Source of the DNA: a bacterium
Lineage (GTDB): Bacteria > DUMJ01
Assembly (NCBI GenBank): GCA_012839925.1
Contig: DUMJ01000034.1
Span: 1 to 39,678 of the forward strand
Direction of reading: 5' to 3'
Length of the DNA stretch: 39,678 bases
Shown here: piece by piece, positions 7,445-15,513 of the stretch
Layout of the letters: each line of letters begins with the position of its first letter
Position numbering within the stretch: the first letter of the stretch is position 1
The notes under the pieces: model-generated
The model's database searches: none
Told to the model about the DNA's origin: nothing
The model's input: only the letters and a program-made list of their open reading frames with translations
Translations under genes and position numbers: made by a program

Positions 7445-8221
7445 ATGATTGATAAAAAGGTTGCAATAGTAACTGGTGGCGCCAGAGGGATAGGAAACAG
7501 TATAGCACAGCAGCTGGCTAAAGAAGGGTATGCAATTGCCATCTTTGACGTTATTCCACCAGAAAATGTAAAAGAAAATCTCGATTTATTCAATGATTAT
7601 AATGTTCCATTCATCTACATACAGGGTAACCTAGCAGATTCTAACGATCGCCAGCGACTGGTTAAAGATGTGATAGAGCGGTTTGGCAGAATAGATGTGC
7701 TGGTTAACAATGCTGGAGTCTCACCCAAGGTAAGAAAAGATATATTAGAGATGGAAGAGGAAAGTTTTGACTTTGTAATTGGAATAAACTTGAAAGGAAC
7801 ATTATTTTTAACCCAATTAGTAGCCAGAGAAATGATACGTCTTGTAAATTCTGATGTTGATATTCAACCAATCATTATAAACATATCCTCGATGTCTGCT
7901 TACACATCATCCACATCTAGAGGTGAGTACTGCATATCTAAAGCTGGTATAAGTATGATAACCAAACTCTTTGCTGATAGACTGGCTGAATATGGAATAT
8001 ATGTATATGAAATAAGACCGGGAATTATTATGACTGATATGACAAGTGTGGTAAAGGAGAAGTACGATAAACTAATAGAGGAAGGAGTTACTCTGATAAA
8101 GAGATGGGGATATCCCCAGGATATAGCCAATGCTGTATCTGTTTTATGTTCTGGAAAGTTATCATACTCTACCGGAGAAGTAATAAATGTAGACGGTGGA
8201 TTTCATATAAGAAGACTATAA
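7445..8221 (+). CDS. Short-chain dehydrogenase/reductase (FabG-like SDR)
   Basis: The 258-residue cytoplasmic enzyme is a classical SDR. The cofactor loop TGGARGIG is at residues 10-17, VNNAG at 87-91, and the catalytic set is the Ser in ISSMSA (about 148-149), Tyr162 and Lys166 in YCISK. The C-terminus GEVINVDGGF is typical of FabG-like members. It would use NAD(P)H to interconvert an alcohol and a ketone. Its neighbours, a flavoprotein and a Gfo/Idh/MocA protein rather than fatty-acid genes, argue for a sugar or polyol substrate. The stop is followed at once by the AGGAGG of the next gene, so the two are cotranscribed. Confidence 0.9.
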   Translation: MIDKKVAIVTGGARGIGNSIAQQLAKEGYAIAIFDVIPPENVKENLDLFNDYNVPFIYIQGNLADSNDRQRLVKDVIERFGRIDVLVNNAGVSPKVRKDILEMEEESFDFVIGINLKGTLFLTQLVAREMIRLVNSDVDIQPIIINISSMSAYTSSTSRGEYCISKAGISMITKLFADRLAEYGIYVYEIRPGIIMTDMTSVVKEKYDKLIEEGVTLIKRWGYPQDIANAVSVLCSGKLSYSTGEVINVDGGFHIRRL

Positions 8222-8234
8222 GGAGGATATGTTC

Positions 8235-10220
8235 ATGGAATATACCCAGGTTCACTTAGAAGGAGCTACCTTTGATGTTTACTCTTTGAATACTGTTGTA
8301 GTTGGTTCTGGAGCGGCAGGATTTAACGCTGCAGACCGCCTTTACTTCTCTGGTCAGAGAGACATAGCAATTGTTACAGAGGGATTAATGAAGGGGACAT
8401 CCAGAAACACCGGGTCTGATAAACAGACATACTATAAACTTACCGTTGCTGGTTCCAGTCCAGACTCGATATATGAGATGGCAGAGACATTATTCCAGGG
8501 TGGCTGTGTACACGGAGATATCGCACTTGTCGAAGCTGCTCTTTCAGTTAGATGTTTTTTTAGACTGGTAGATATAGGTGTCCCTTTCCCCCATAATAGT
8601 TATGGGGAATATGTTGGTTACAAGACAGACCATGACCCACGCCAGAGAGCTACATCTGCAGGACCCCTTACTTCGAAGTATATGACTGAGAGATTACAGG
8701 AAGAGATAGAAAAAAAGGGCATTAAGGTCTTTGATGGATATCAAATAATAGGGATACTTACAGACAGGTCCAAAACAAGGACTGTTGGATTATTGGCTCT
8801 TAATCTGAATAACCTGGAGAACCCTGATAAACGTTATGTGTTATTTAACTGTACCAATGTAATTTATGCTACAGGTGGACCGGCAGGCATGTACAGGTCC
8901 TCTGTATATCCGGAAAGCCAGACAGGGTCTACTGGTATCGCCCTGGAAGTAGGGGTCAGGGGGAGAAATTTAACTGAATCTCAATTTGGAATAGCCTCTA
9001 TAAAATTCAGATGGAATCTCTCAGGAACATATCAGCAGGTGCTCCCCAGATATGTATCGACCAACCAGGATGGTGGCGATGAAAAAGAATTTCTTACAGA
9101 ATACTTCTCCGACACGGGTAAGATGCTTACCGCCATATTCCTCAAAGGTTATCAATGGCCATTTGATCCAAGAAAAATAAATAACTTTGGATCATCTCTT
9201 ATAGATATCCTGGTTCACTATGAAAGGGTAGTGAAAGGGAGGAGGGTATTTCTGGATTTTACAAAAAATCCCCTTGATAAAGACTTCAGGTTTGACCTCC
9301 TGGAGAAAGAAGCATATGAATATCTGGAGAAGTCAAATGCGTTATTCGGGACACCCATAGAGAGACTATCGCATATGAATCAGCCGGCGATAGAATTATA
9401 TAAAAATCACGGGATAGATCTATCTAAAGAGTATCTTGAGATAGCGGTATGTAACCAGCACAATAATGGTGGATTAGCTGGGAATATATGGTGGGAGAGT
9501 AATATTAAGCATTTCTTCCCTGTAGGGGAAGTAAATGGCTCTCATGGGATTTATCGTCCAGGGGGAAGTGCATTGAATTCAGGTCAGGTTGGTAGCACCA
9601 GAGCAGCAGAATATATATCTGCCTGTTACAGAGAAGACCCCATGAATATAGAAGAATTCTTAAGTACAGTAAAGGACCAGATAGGAAAAAAGGTAGAATT
9701 GGGAGAGAGTTTTCTATCCAATTTAAGTGAGGGTAGCAATATCTATGACATTAGAAGAGATATCGGTGAACGTATGGATAGAGTAGGAGGTATAATACGA
9801 TCTCTGGAGTCTGCTAGGAAGGCTGCAAAAGAGGTTAAAGATACCCTGAATAGAATAAAGGATACTACCAGAATCTCTTCTGTCAGAGAACTTCCATATG
9901 CCTATCAAAACTACGACCTGCTTTTAACCCAGTATGTCTACCTCTCTGCAATAGCAAATTATATAGAGAATAGAGGGAGAAGCAGAGGTTCGTATCTGGT
10001 ATATGATAGGGAGGGAGAGTTACCTCTACCTGTCCTTCCAGAAGCCTTCAGGTTCTCTCTGGATGATGGAAGACTCTCTGAAATTATACAGGAGGTAGTT
10101 TATAGGGACGGAGAATGTTATTTTGAATGGATTCCTGTTCGTCCGATACCAAAAGGTGATGACTGGTTCGAGAATGTCTGGAACAATTTTAGAAGAGGAG
10201 AAATCTACAGAAAGGAATAA
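8235..10220 (+). CDS. FAD-dependent oxidoreductase, fumarate reductase/succinate dehydrogenase flavoprotein-like
   Basis: The protein of about 661 residues starts with a dinucleotide-binding fold, VVVGSGAAGFNAADRL, and later has YATGGPAGMYRSSVYP and FPVGEVNGSHGIYRPGGSAL, which are FAD-contact regions of the fumarate reductase/L-aspartate oxidase superfamily. It shows no signal peptide or membrane segment, so it is probably a soluble cytoplasmic dehydrogenase. ATG 8235 is preferred over ATG 8229 because AGGAGG (8221-8226) is then 8 nt away rather than 2. It lies between an SDR and a Gfo/Idh/MocA gene and so probably acts in the same oxidation pathway. The exact reaction is unknown, and I do not see enough to call it a true fumarate reductase. 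Confidence 0.85.
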   Translation: MEYTQVHLEGATFDVYSLNTVVVGSGAAGFNAADRLYFSGQRDIAIVTEGLMKGTSRNTGSDKQTYYKLTVAGSSPDSIYEMAETLFQGGCVHGDIALVEAALSVRCFFRLVDIGVPFPHNSYGEYVGYKTDHDPRQRATSAGPLTSKYMTERLQEEIEKKGIKVFDGYQIIGILTDRSKTRTVGLLALNLNNLENPDKRYVLFNCTNVIYATGGPAGMYRSSVYPESQTGSTGIALEVGVRGRNLTESQFGIASIKFRWNLSGTYQQVLPRYVSTNQDGGDEKEFLTEYFSDTGKMLTAIFLKGYQWPFDPRKINNFGSSLIDILVHYERVVKGRRVFLDFTKNPLDKDFRFDLLEKEAYEYLEKSNALFGTPIERLSHMNQPAIELYKNHGIDLSKEYLEIAVCNQHNNGGLAGNIWWESNIKHFFPVGEVNGSHGIYRPGGSALNSGQVGSTRAAEYISACYREDPMNIEEFLSTVKDQIGKKVELGESFLSNLSEGSNIYDIRRDIGERMDRVGGIIRSLESARKAAKEVKDTLNRIKDTTRISSVRELPYAYQNYDLLLTQYVYLSAIANYIENRGRSRGSYLVYDREGELPLPVLPEAFRFSLDDGRLSEIIQEVVYRDGECYFEWIPVRPIPKGDDWFENVWNNFRRGEIYRKE

Positions 10221-10226
10221 TTAACT

Positions 10227-11450
10227 ATGGAAAAGATATCAGTTTTGTTGATAGGGATAGGCGGTTACGGCAATAATTATGTAAGAGCCATGTTAGAGGA
10301 AGGAGAGGCTCACAATGCAGAGATAGCAGGCGTAGTAGACCCATATCCAGAGAGTTGTAGATATCTAAATGAATTGAGAAATAGAAGGATTCCCATATTT
10401 TCTCGTCTAGAAGATTTTTATGCCAATAACAGGGCTGATCTGGCGGTCATATCATCACCCATACAGTTCCACTGCAGACAGACATGTATGAGTCTAAATT
10501 ATGGAAGTAATGTATTATGTGAGAAACCTGCAGCTGCAACTGTTCAAGAGGTTGATCAGATGATAGAAGCCAGAGATAAAAGTGGACTTACTGTGGCTGT
10601 TGGTTTTCAGTGGGCTTATGACCCTCCATTTCAATCATTAAAAAGAGACGTAATGAGTGGTTTACTGGGCAGACCAGAGAGGCTCAGAACAATTGTTCTC
10701 TGGCCCAGGGATACAGCGTACTATAAACGGGTATGGGCTGGAAAGAAGAGGGACAGTGATGGAAGCTGGATACTGGATAGTGTGGCTAATAATGCTACTG
10801 CTCATTTCCTCCATAATATGCTGCATCTTCTGGGGGAAAAGGAGGATGCAAGTACCAGACCTGTAGAAGTGACAGCTGAGCTGTACAGAGCCAATCCTAT
10901 AGAGAACTTTGACACCTCAGCGATCAGGGTTTTAACTGATGCTAACGCTGAGATACTTTTCTATGCCAGTCATGCGGTAAAGAACCTATTTGGACCTGCA
11001 TTTTTGTATGAGTTTGAAGATGCTATGGTTGCCTATAACGAACCAGGGCTTCCCGAAAGTTCAAATAAACTTGTAGCCAGGTTTAAAGATGGAAGATTGA
11101 AGGAGTATGGAAGTCCAGAGCATGGAAGCGTAAGAAAACTCTGGGTAATAATGGATGCAATTAGAGGGTTAACGAGTATCCCCTGCCCTCTTGAATCCGC
11201 CAAGGCTCATACCCTCTGTATAAATGGTGCTCAGGATTCAATGCCAGATATAGTGGATTTTCCCAGTGAATTTATAAGGAGAGAGGGAGATCCGGTTATA
11301 AACTGGGTGGAAGGTTTAGAAGATGTACTGAAAGGCTGTTACAATAAGGGAACACTTCCTTCTGAAGATAATATTGTATGGGCAAAATCTGGTAGAACGA
11401 TCTCGTTGATTGACTATAATTATTTCCCTAAAGACGCTGTTGACAAATAG
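10227..11450 (+). CDS. Gfo/Idh/MocA family NAD(P)-dependent oxidoreductase
   Basis: The 407-residue protein has an N-terminal Rossmann fold with LLIGIGGYGNNYVRAM (residues 7-22) and the family signature CEKPAA around residues 98-103, followed by the alpha/beta substrate domain. The family oxidises or reduces sugars, inositols and sugar derivatives with NAD(P). It begins 6 nt after the flavoprotein stop. Its last codons overlap the -35 of the promoter for the next gene. With the SDR and FAD genes it forms a three-enzyme redox operon facing away from the ABC sugar operon. Substrate unknown. Confidence 0.9.
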   Translation: MEKISVLLIGIGGYGNNYVRAMLEEGEAHNAEIAGVVDPYPESCRYLNELRNRRIPIFSRLEDFYANNRADLAVISSPIQFHCRQTCMSLNYGSNVLCEKPAAATVQEVDQMIEARDKSGLTVAVGFQWAYDPPFQSLKRDVMSGLLGRPERLRTIVLWPRDTAYYKRVWAGKKRDSDGSWILDSVANNATAHFLHNMLHLLGEKEDASTRPVEVTAELYRANPIENFDTSAIRVLTDANAEILFYASHAVKNLFGPAFLYEFEDAMVAYNEPGLPESSNKLVARFKDGRLKEYGSPEHGSVRKLWVIMDAIRGLTSIPCPLESAKAHTLCINGAQDSMPDIVDFPSEFIRREGDPVINWVEGLEDVLKGCYNKGTLPSEDNIVWAKSGRTISLIDYNYFPKDAVDK

Positions 11451-11467
11451 TATCACACTAATATAAA
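11440..11467 (+). promoter_or_regulatory. Promoter of the exported phospholipase/nuclease-like gene
   Basis: A consensus -35 TTGACA (11440-11445) and TATAAA (11462-11467) are separated by 16 nt. The -35 overlaps the final codons and stop of the preceding dehydrogenase gene. Transcription would begin near 11474, about 20 nt before ATG 11493. This suggests independent expression rather than simple membership of the upstream operon. Confidence 0.65.
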
Positions 11468-11492
11468 CTTATAGAAAAATAGAGAGGCTCAT

Positions 11493-12572
11493 ATGTACAG
11501 AGAGGTAATATTTTTTACACTTTTAGCTTTAACCGTGATACTGGCTCTGCCAAGATCTGCCTTTGCGTGGGGAGGGCATAGGGAGGTCACATATTATACT
11601 GTAAAGGATATTGCATGGATAAACAGTTATGGTAAGATAAAAATTACCCCGTTTATCTATGAGGATCAGGGGAAGAGAAAGACACCCTATAGTATACCTT
11701 ATAAGGAAGGCTATATAGGGGATACTACAGATGCACTGACCATATTAATTACTTACTGTGAAGAACCTGACTGGGAATTAGATAAGGGTATAGATTCCAG
11801 CCTTTTTAGAGTTCTAGAAAAGATAGGCTTAGATAGCAATAGCTGGAGACACGGATGCTGGGTAATGTTAGGTGGTCTCTTAAAAGTAGGTGGAGCGACT
11901 GAAAGATTCGTCTATTGCTATAATATGAGTCTTACCGCATTCAAGAATAATGACCCATACTGGGGCTTCAGATTTCTGGCAAGAAGTATACATTACCTAG
12001 AGGATGTAACACAGCCACAACATACATATCCTGTCCCCTTTAGAGTAATACTAGAAAATCTATTCAACACTGAGAAGATAATCCAGATCGTCAGCAATCA
12101 TCACTTTACCCTGGAAAGGTACCAAGGTTATCAGTATAGAACTGGAAACCCTGCCTTTACAGAAGTTTCAATCTCAGCGGAACCTGTTCAGGTAACTGAT
12201 ATAAATGCACTCATAGAAGGTGCAATTATGAAGAGCTATAAAAAGGCGGAATCTATATGGACATTACAATCAAAGATATATGGAAAAGATATAGATAAGA
12301 TAGCCGAATTCCACTGGTATCCAGGGCTAGAAACTGATGATGCCCTGATTAACCAGTATAATAGTATTATACTGGAACAGATGTCAGACCTGTCTTCCAG
12401 AGTAAAGGGATTACTTCTTCATACTGGCAAAATAGTTGAAGGTCTCTCTTATCCCGTCTATGAGAGAAGTTCCAGGAGCCCAGTTAAGCAATTTATTAGC
12501 TCTTTCATAACTAAGAGCTATTCGTCTCACCTCTCCAGGTCTAGGCGCCTCATAGACAACAGGAAAATCTAG
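11493..12572 (+). CDS. Exported zinc-dependent phospholipase C / S1-P1 nuclease-like protein
   Basis: The 359-residue precursor has a signal peptide with cleavage at AFA-WGG, so the mature protein would start at Trp26. In this family (Bacillus cereus phospholipase C, P1 nuclease) the N-terminal Trp is a zinc ligand. Other likely ligands are His29, the H-x3-D-x5-H set in HYLEDVTQPQH (His167, Asp171, His177), and HHFTLE at 203-208. It would hydrolyse phosphodiesters outside the inner membrane; lipid or nucleic-acid specificity cannot be told. The last 53 residues (307-359) are encoded opposite the 3' end of the epimerase gene and look unlike a family tail (basic and Ser-rich), so the original stop may have been lost. 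No terminator is seen between the convergent genes. Confidence 0.8.
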   Translation: MYREVIFFTLLALTVILALPRSAFAWGGHREVTYYTVKDIAWINSYGKIKITPFIYEDQGKRKTPYSIPYKEGYIGDTTDALTILITYCEEPDWELDKGIDSSLFRVLEKIGLDSNSWRHGCWVMLGGLLKVGGATERFVYCYNMSLTAFKNNDPYWGFRFLARSIHYLEDVTQPQHTYPVPFRVILENLFNTEKIIQIVSNHHFTLERYQGYQYRTGNPAFTEVSISAEPVQVTDINALIEGAIMKSYKKAESIWTLQSKIYGKDIDKIAEFHWYPGLETDDALINQYNSIILEQMSDLSSRVKGLLLHTGKIVEGLSYPVYERSSRSPVKQFISSFITKSYSSHLSRSRRLIDNRKI

Positions 12573-13331
12573 CCCGGATACAGTCTTTAATATCTTAACC
12601 AGATCATTTACACTTGTCTCTTTACTCGTCCCTATGTTGTATATACCAATAGGAGCTGTGAGTGCCTTTACATTTGCATTTACTACATCCAGCACATACA
12701 CATAATCTCTGGTCTGTTCTCCATCACCATATATCACACAGGGCTTACCGGACAGTATCCTTTCAGAAAATATCGCTACCACTCCAGCCTCACCAAATGG
12801 GTCCTGTCTGGGACCATATACATTCGCATATCTCAGGGCAACATACTCTAATCCAAATACAGAATTGTAATATCCGAGGTATATTTCTACTGACCTTTTA
12901 CTTGCCCCATAGGGAGATATAGGAGCGGTTGGAGTAGATTCATCTGCCAGACCACCAGCATCACCATATATAGCTCCACCAGTAGAGGCAAAGATTATCC
13001 TCTTAACCTGATATTTCCTGGATAACTCCAGCAGATTAAGAGAACCGATTATATTCACACTTGCATCATAGACCGGGTCTTCCACAGAGTATCTTACATT
13101 TATCTGTGCCGCATGGTGGTCTATAATATCAGGCTTAAAGCTATCAAATACCTCATCTAATTTCTCCTTATCCCTTATATCAACCTCAAAAAACATTGCA
13201 GCTGGATTTATATTCTCCCTTTTCCCGCTGGATAGATTATCCACCACTCCAACGGTATGCCCATCCTTTATAAATGCGTCTACAACATGCGACGCTATAA
13301 ATCCTGCTCCTCCTGTTACTATTATCCTCAC
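12411..13331 (-). CDS. NAD-dependent sugar epimerase, UDP-glucose 4-epimerase (GalE)-like
   Basis: The 306-residue extended SDR starts VTGGAGFIASHVV (residues 5-17) and carries ASTGGAIYG and YGASK, giving Ser116/Thr117, Tyr141 and Lys145 as catalytic residues. RPGEVRR and the LNW...LIDGIRETFNYF ending match the normal C-terminus of the family, so its stop at 12411 is credible. It would interconvert UDP-glucose/UDP-galactose or a related nucleotide sugar for polysaccharide synthesis or galactose use. GTG 13331 is the start, with AGGAGG upstream; the overlapping ATG at 13333 is out of frame. It follows xerC by 12 nt at the end of the rplS-topA run. Its 3' 162 nt lie antisense to the phospholipase-like gene. 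Confidence 0.88.
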   Translation of the reverse strand: MRIIVTGGAGFIASHVVDAFIKDGHTVGVVDNLSSGKRENINPAAMFFEVDIRDKEKLDEVFDSFKPDIIDHHAAQINVRYSVEDPVYDASVNIIGSLNLLELSRKYQVKRIIFASTGGAIYGDAGGLADESTPTAPISPYGASKRSVEIYLGYYNSVFGLEYVALRYANVYGPRQDPFGEAGVVAIFSERILSGKPCVIYGDGEQTRDYVYVLDVVNANVKALTAPIGIYNIGTSKETSVNDLVKILKTVSGLDFPVVYEAPRPGEVRRIALSYERANKLLNWAPGTSLIDGIRETFNYFASMKK

Positions 13332-13343
13332 ATTTTCCTCCTT

Positions 13344-14225
13344 TTAAGCCCTGGGATGTGACTTTTTATAAACCTCTTTTAATCTTTCCAGGGTGATATG
13401 TGTATATTTCTGCGTAGTTGACAGGTCAGAATGTCCTAATAGCTCCTGAACAGCCCTGAGATCTGCCCCATTCTCAAGCAGATGGGTCGCAAATGAATGT
13501 CTTATCGTATGTGGACTTATATCTTTACCCATTAGAAATCCATATTTTTCCATCATTCTCTCTATACTTCTACTGGTAAGTCTCGTCCCATACTTGCTTA
13601 AAAATAGAGCCTTCTCTCTATCATTTTTCAGTAACTTTGGTCTTGACTCTTCAAGATATATCTTCAGACTTTTAATGGCATACTCACCAAGAAAGACTAT
13701 ACGCTCTTTATTCCCCTTCCCTTTTATCAGTACCTGATTCCCCTCTTTAATATTTGATATATCAAGCTGGACCAGTTCTCCAATCCTTACCCCTGTCGAA
13801 TATAGACACTCTATTATAGCTCTATCCCTTATGCCAAGAGGATTATCAAGAGGGATAGACGTTATCAGGTCCTCCACTTCTGCCTGGGTAAGAAAACCTG
13901 GCAGTGTCTTTATGATTTTTGGAGAGAATAAACTGACCAGCGGATTTTTATCGGTGTATCCTCTCTTTACCATAAAACTATAGAAATGCCTTAACGTGGA
14001 AAGCTTCCTTATAATCGAATTCCGATTATACCCTTTCTCTGTAAGAGACGATATAAAATCCCTTATATTATCTTTAGAGACAGATAAGATTTCAACACTA
14101 TCTTCTCGTATAAAATTGAGGAACTGAAGGAGGTCTTTCTGATAAGCCTTTAATGTATTTCTACTTGATCCTCTCTCAGACTTCATATATCTTAAAAACA
14201 TATCTATGTACTCTTCAGAGCTCAT
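13344..14225 (-). CDS. xerC: Tyrosine recombinase XerC/XerD family
   Basis: The 293-residue protein has an N-terminal SAM-like core-binding domain (about 5-95) and a C-terminal catalytic domain. The catalytic set is complete: Arg147 in STGVRIGEL, Lys170 in KGKGNKER, His239 and Arg242 in SPHTIRHSFATHLL, His265 in LLGHSDLSTTQKY, and the nucleophile Tyr274. Length and motifs match chromosome-dimer resolvases acting at dif. ATG 14225 overlaps the trmFO stop by 11 nt. The topA-trmFO-xer order is a well-known chromosomal arrangement in Firmicutes and relatives, which argues for a housekeeping Xer rather than a phage or integron integrase. XerC versus XerD versus a single-recombinase type cannot be decided here. 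Confidence 0.9.
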   Translation of the reverse strand: MSSEEYIDMFLRYMKSERGSSRNTLKAYQKDLLQFLNFIREDSVEILSVSKDNIRDFISSLTEKGYNRNSIIRKLSTLRHFYSFMVKRGYTDKNPLVSLFSPKIIKTLPGFLTQAEVEDLITSIPLDNPLGIRDRAIIECLYSTGVRIGELVQLDISNIKEGNQVLIKGKGNKERIVFLGEYAIKSLKIYLEESRPKLLKNDREKALFLSKYGTRLTSRSIERMMEKYGFLMGKDISPHTIRHSFATHLLENGADLRAVQELLGHSDLSTTQKYTHITLERLKEVYKKSHPRA

Positions 14226-15510
14226 TTAGGAACCTCCTCAGGCTATCTATCGCCATTTCTGCTATAATCCTCCGTCTCTCCTTACGGGAAGGATGTTTCA
14301 ACTCTGGCATTATACCATAATTTATACCCATAGGCTGAAAATCTTCTGAACTATGGGTCGTTATATACCTTATCAAACTTCCAATAGCGGTCTCATCTGG
14401 AAATACAACCAGTTCTTTCTCTATCAACAGCCTATAGGCATTTATCCCTGCCACAATACCGGTAGCTGCAGACTCCAGATATCCCTCAACACCTGTTATC
14501 TGCCCTGCAAAGAATATTCCGGGTTCAAGCTTTAAGCTCAAAGAAGGAGATAAAAGGGTGGGAGAATTTATGAATGTATTTCGATGCATAACACCAAATC
14601 TGACAAATTCGGCATTTCTAAGGGCTGGTATAATTCTGAATACCCTCTCCTGCTCTTTCCACCTAAGCCTGGTCTGACATCCTACCAGGCTCAGTAACCT
14701 TCCCTCACTGTCTTCTCTTCTTAACTGTAAAACCGCATATGGCATCTTACCGGTCCTGGGGTCTATGAGACCTTTGGGCTTAAATGGTCCAAACCTCAGA
14801 GCATCCCTACCTCTTTTAGCTATCTCTTCTACAGGAAGACATGCCTCATAGAAAATGTCCTTCTCAAAATCCTGAAGAGGTACCGTTTCAGCAGATACAA
14901 GGGCATCATAGAATGAATTATATGTGTCTTCGTCTACAGGACAGTTCAAATAATCTGCCCCACCATAGTTGTATCTGGAAGCCCAGAAGCATTCGTTCTC
15001 ATCTATGGACTCCCTGGTAACTACAGGGCTTGTGGCATCGTAAAAGTAGAGGAAATCTTCACCAAGCTTTTCTCTAAGAGAGTTGGAGAACATTTCGCTA
15101 GTTAGAGGTCCCGTAGCTATGATAAGAGGTCGATCATCCGGTATGTCTTTACACTCTTCACGTATCACGTAAACATTCTTATTGGTCAATAATCTTTCAG
15201 TAATACCCATACTGAAAAGTTCTCTATCGACCACCAGAGATTTTCCTCCAGGGATAGAGTATACACTTGCGGTTTCCACAACTATAGAGTTTAGCAGTCT
15301 CATCTCCTCTTTTAATAGCCAGCTGGCATCATATGGGACATTTGATTTCAGGGAATTACTGCAGACTAATTCTGCAAGATATCCTGTCTTATGAATCTCA
15401 GTAGAAACGTAAGGTCTCATCTCGTAAAGGATAACCTCTATACCCCTGTTAGCCAGATAATATGCCGATTCGATCCCTGCCAATCCACCACCAATAACAG
15501 TTACCCTCAT
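14215..15510 (-). CDS. trmFO: Methylenetetrahydrofolate-tRNA-(uracil-5-)-methyltransferase TrmFO
   Basis: The 431-residue FAD protein starts VIGGGLAGIESAYYLANRGIEV with LYEMRP, then ELVCSNSLKS. Further family blocks are GCQTRLRWKEQERVFRIIP, FVRFGVMHRNTFINSP and FFAGQITGVEGYLESAATG. It makes m5U54 in the T-loop of tRNA using methylenetetrahydrofolate and FADH2 in the cytoplasm. Length is normal. It lies 3 nt after topA and overlaps xerC, the usual place for this gene. Confidence 0.95.
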   Translation of the reverse strand: MRVTVIGGGLAGIESAYYLANRGIEVILYEMRPYVSTEIHKTGYLAELVCSNSLKSNVPYDASWLLKEEMRLLNSIVVETASVYSIPGGKSLVVDRELFSMGITERLLTNKNVYVIREECKDIPDDRPLIIATGPLTSEMFSNSLREKLGEDFLYFYDATSPVVTRESIDENECFWASRYNYGGADYLNCPVDEDTYNSFYDALVSAETVPLQDFEKDIFYEACLPVEEIAKRGRDALRFGPFKPKGLIDPRTGKMPYAVLQLRREDSEGRLLSLVGCQTRLRWKEQERVFRIIPALRNAEFVRFGVMHRNTFINSPTLLSPSLSLKLEPGIFFAGQITGVEGYLESAATGIVAGINAYRLLIEKELVVFPDETAIGSLIRYITTHSSEDFQPMGINYGIMPELKHPSRKERRRIIAEMAIDSLRRFLNEL

Positions 15511-15513
15511 AGA

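Noticed and set aside
8638..10220. Fumarate reductase or succinate dehydrogenase subunit A
   Set aside because: No iron-sulfur or membrane-anchor subunit genes are present, and the neighbours are sugar-type dehydrogenases, so only the superfamily is claimed.
13344..14225. xerC as an integrase of a mobile element
   Set aside because: It overlaps trmFO in the common topA-trmFO-xer order, and there are no attachment repeats or phage genes nearby.
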